7,160 bases of DNA, taken from contig JAKALX010000185.1 in assembly GCA_021823905.1 (NCBI GenBank), positions 1 to 7,160 of the forward strand, written 5' to 3'. The DNA comes from Chloroflexota bacterium. Its GTDB lineage: Bacteria > Chloroflexota > Dehalococcoidia > Tepidiformales > Tepidiformaceae. This document shows positions 5,427-7,160 of this stretch, piece after piece (the stretch's first letter is position 1; each line of letters opens with the position of its first letter). A program made the translations under genes and the position numbers. Under the pieces are notes generated by a model. The model saw only the letters and a program-made list of their open reading frames with translations. It did no database searches and was not told the origin of the DNA.

Positions 5427-5453
5427 ATGCACATGGCTGGAATCGCGATTTGA
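5427..5453 (+). CDS. Eight-codon upstream mini-ORF overlapping the fabF start
   Basis: ATG CAC ATG GCT GGA ATC GCG ATT TGA encodes MHMAGIAI. Its TGA (5451-5453) overlaps the fabF TTG start (5450-5452) as TTGA. A GGAG at 5421-5424 lies 8 nt before the second ATG (5433), a good ribosome-binding spacing, whereas the fabF TTG has only a weak GGA at 5439-5441. A ribosome finishing this short frame would be placed on the fabF start. No function of the peptide itself is suggested. It could also be chance, or a remnant of the true N-terminus if a one-base sequence error exists here. Confidence 0.3.
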   Translation: MHMAGIAI

Positions 5454-6694
5454 CCAGGGTTGTCGTTACCGGGATCGGGATGATCAGCGCCCTCGGCCAC
5501 AACGCCTGCGAGAACTGGGATGCGATGGTCGCGGGCCGTTCGGGCATCCGCCGGATCACCCTCTTTGACCCCGAAGGCTATGATTCCCAGGTTGCCGGCG
5601 AGGTCAAGGATTTCGACCCCGGCAAGTACATGGACCGCAAGGAAGCGCGGCGCGCGGATCGTGTCACGCAGTTCGCGTTTGTTGCGGCGAACGAGGCCCT
5701 CGCCCAGAGCCGCTACGACACCTCGGCGGACGACGGCAACGACTTCGCCGTCATCATGGGTACCGCGATCGGCGGCGTAACCACCCTGATGGCCGAATAC
5801 GACACCCTTCGCGAAAAGGGCCCCGGCCGCGTAAGTCCGTTCCTGATGCCGATGATGCTGAGCGACATGTCGAGCGGCCAGCTGAGCATCAAGCTCGGCG
5901 CGAAGGCCGTGAACTACGCTCTCATCAGCGCCTGCGCCAGCGGCGCCGACAGTATTGGCGAAGCCGCGAACATCATCCGCCGGGGCGACGCGCGGATCGC
6001 GGTTGCCGGCGGCACCGAGGCCGCCATCACGCCGATCTGCATGGCCGGCTTCTCCGCGGCGAAGGCGCTGACGACCCGCAACGACGACCCCGCGACCGCT
6101 TCGCGGCCATTCGACGCGACCCGCGACGGGTTCATCATGGCGGAAGGCGCCGGCGCGCTCGTTCTCGAATCCGAGGAGCACGCCCTTGCGCGCGGCGCGA
6201 CAATTCTTGTCGAGCTGGCGGGCTACGGTGCCACCAGCGATGCCTTCCACATCACCCAGCCCGACGAGCAGGGCGACGGCGCCGCCCGCGCCATGCGGAA
6301 GGCGCTCGCCCACGCCGGTCTCAAGCCCGATGACATCAGTTACTTGAACGCCCACGGCACGTCGACGGCGATGAACGACAAGCTCGAAACGCTGGCGATC
6401 AAGAAGGTCTTCGGCGACTACGCCTATTCGCTACCGATCAGCTCGACGAAGTCGATGACCGGTCACCTCCTCGGCGCGGCGGGCGCTGTCGAGGCAGCGG
6501 CCTCGGTGCTGGCAATCCAGAACGGGATCATCCCGCCGACGGCCAACTACCAGAACCCGGACCCGGATTGCGACCTCGACTACGTCCCGAATGTGGCCCG
6601 GCCGGCGTCGATCGAAGCCGTGATGACGAACTCGCTGGGATTCGGCGGCCACAACGCCAGCCTCGTGTTCCGCCGCTATCGGCCGGAGCGGTGA
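5450..6694 (+). CDS. fabF: Beta-ketoacyl-[acyl-carrier-protein] synthase II
   Basis: FabF condenses malonyl-ACP with a growing acyl-ACP in the cytoplasmic type II fatty-acid elongation cycle. The 414-residue protein has the thiolase-like fold markers in order: RVVVTGIGMISALG at the N-terminus, nucleophile Cys162 in SACASGADS, DGFIMAEGAGALVLE (226-240), His302 in NAHGTST, Lys334 and His339 in KSMTGHLLGAAGAVE, and the C-terminal NSLGFGGHNASLVF. The full Cys-His-His triad is present, which separates active KAS I/II from inactive chain-length-factor homologues. Length and motifs favour FabF over FabB, though the precise chain-length preference cannot be read. The start is TTG 5450, because the family N-terminus begins there and no ATG is in frame upstream. 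Its stop overlaps the recJ GTG (GTGA). Confidence 0.96.
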   Translation: MTRVVVTGIGMISALGHNACENWDAMVAGRSGIRRITLFDPEGYDSQVAGEVKDFDPGKYMDRKEARRADRVTQFAFVAANEALAQSRYDTSADDGNDFAVIMGTAIGGVTTLMAEYDTLREKGPGRVSPFLMPMMLSDMSSGQLSIKLGAKAVNYALISACASGADSIGEAANIIRRGDARIAVAGGTEAAITPICMAGFSAAKALTTRNDDPATASRPFDATRDGFIMAEGAGALVLESEEHALARGATILVELAGYGATSDAFHITQPDEQGDGAARAMRKALAHAGLKPDDISYLNAHGTSTAMNDKLETLAIKKVFGDYAYSLPISSTKSMTGHLLGAAGAVEAAASVLAIQNGIIPPTANYQNPDPDCDLDYVPNVARPASIEAVMTNSLGFGGHNASLVFRRYRPER

Positions 6695-7160
6695 CCCCGG
6701 CGATCGGGCGGGTCCAGGCGCGCTGGCGCCTCCGCGACCCGCACGCGCACCAGAACGGCATCGCCAACTTCCCGCCCGTTGTCGCGACGGTCCTTGCGGC
6801 GCGGGGCATCACCGAGCGCGCCCAGGCCGACCTCTTTTACAAGCCGCATTTAGCGCCCGACCACGACCCGCTCGAACTGCCCGGGATGCTGGATGCGATC
6901 ATCAGGGTCCGGCGCGCGATCGCCGACAACGAGACCATCGCGCTCTTCGGCGACTTCGACGTCGACGGCGTGACGTCGGTGGCGCTGCTTCATATCGCCC
7001 TGCGCAGGCTCGGCGCGACGACGATCAGTTATATCCCCGACCGCTTCGCCGAGGGTTATGGCCTCAACTTCGGCGCTGTGGCGAAGATCCGCGAGCGCAA
7101 GGCGGGCCTGCTCGTTACCGCGGACTGCGGCATCAGCTCGGTCAGGGAGGTCGCTTACGC
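6691..7160 (+). CDS. recJ: Single-stranded-DNA-specific exonuclease RecJ, N-terminal part (cut by window edge)
   Basis: RecJ degrades single-stranded DNA 5' to 3' in recombinational, mismatch and base-excision repair, using Mn2+ or Mg2+. The visible 156 residues carry the DHH-superfamily start: motif I FGDFDVDGVTSVALL (Asp88, Asp90, Asp92), YIPDRFAEGYGLN (114-126) and LLVTADCGISS (140-150) with Asp145. The preceding region, with DLFYKPHLAP around 47-56, matches the RecJ lead-in where most homologues have FL.P. The DHH and DHHA1 motifs expected downstream are outside the window. The GTG start overlaps the fabF stop, with GGAG at 6685-6688 only 2 nt upstream, so coupled translation is likely. 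Motif I reads DFDVDG rather than the commoner DYDVDG, a mild change that keeps all the metal ligands. Confidence 0.93.
   Translation, partial: MTPAIGRVQARWRLRDPHAHQNGIANFPPVVATVLAARGITERAQADLFYKPHLAPDHDPLELPGMLDAIIRVRRAIADNETIALFGDFDVDGVTSVALLHIALRRLGATTISYIPDRFAEGYGLNFGAVAKIRERKAGLLVTADCGISSVREVAY

Noticed and set aside
5126..6355. 409-codon minus-strand open frame opposite nnr and fabF
   Set aside because: It is a shadow of the fabF coding frame, with low-complexity translation and no plausible start signal.

Overview
The window is a GC-rich, gene-dense bacterial chromosome segment. It carries housekeeping genes on both strands, with one type II toxin-antitoxin module wedged among them. 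The taxon cannot be fixed from sequence alone. The GC content, the RF2 variant with Asn-Val-Gln after the GGQ motif, and a signal-peptide protein resembling the 'peptidase MA-like' proteins common in Chloroflexota together suggest a Chloroflexota/Dehalococcoidia-like organism. This is an inference of moderate-to-low confidence.

Left part, minus strand (1-1761): prfB (RF2) is encoded in two frames joined by a classic +1 programmed frameshift at CTT TGA C. It is followed, through an ATGA stop/start overlap, by an exported protein that runs off the left edge. Middle (1762-2454, plus strand): a vapBC-type module. Its ribbon-helix-helix antitoxin has a duplicated C-terminal segment and a perfect 16-bp palindrome just upstream, a probable operator. 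Its PIN-domain toxin ends tail-to-tail with folD, the two stop codons sharing CTAG. Next (2451-3335, minus strand): folD, for one-carbon/folate metabolism.

Right part, plus strand (3407-7160): a tight run of acpS, nnr (fused epimerase/dehydratase), fabF and recJ (cut by the right edge). acpS/nnr and fabF/recJ overlap by 4 nt (ATGA and GTGA). nnr and fabF are separated by 40 nt holding a possible -10 box and an 8-codon mini-ORF whose stop overlaps the fabF TTG start. AcpS arms acyl carrier protein and FabF elongates acyl chains on it, so the cluster is partly fatty-acid synthesis; Nnr repairs hydrated NAD(P)H and RecJ is a DNA-repair exonuclease.

The most interesting signals are regulatory. 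They are the RF2 autoregulatory frameshift; a repeated arrangement of a TAnnnT -10-like box 6-7 nt before the start codon of prfB, folD and acpS, which suggests leaderless transcripts; the antitoxin palindrome lying immediately upstream of the prfB promoter; and the fabF mini-ORF. No tRNA, rRNA, CRISPR array, insertion sequence or convincing terminator was seen, and no gene-free stretch exceeds 75 bases.
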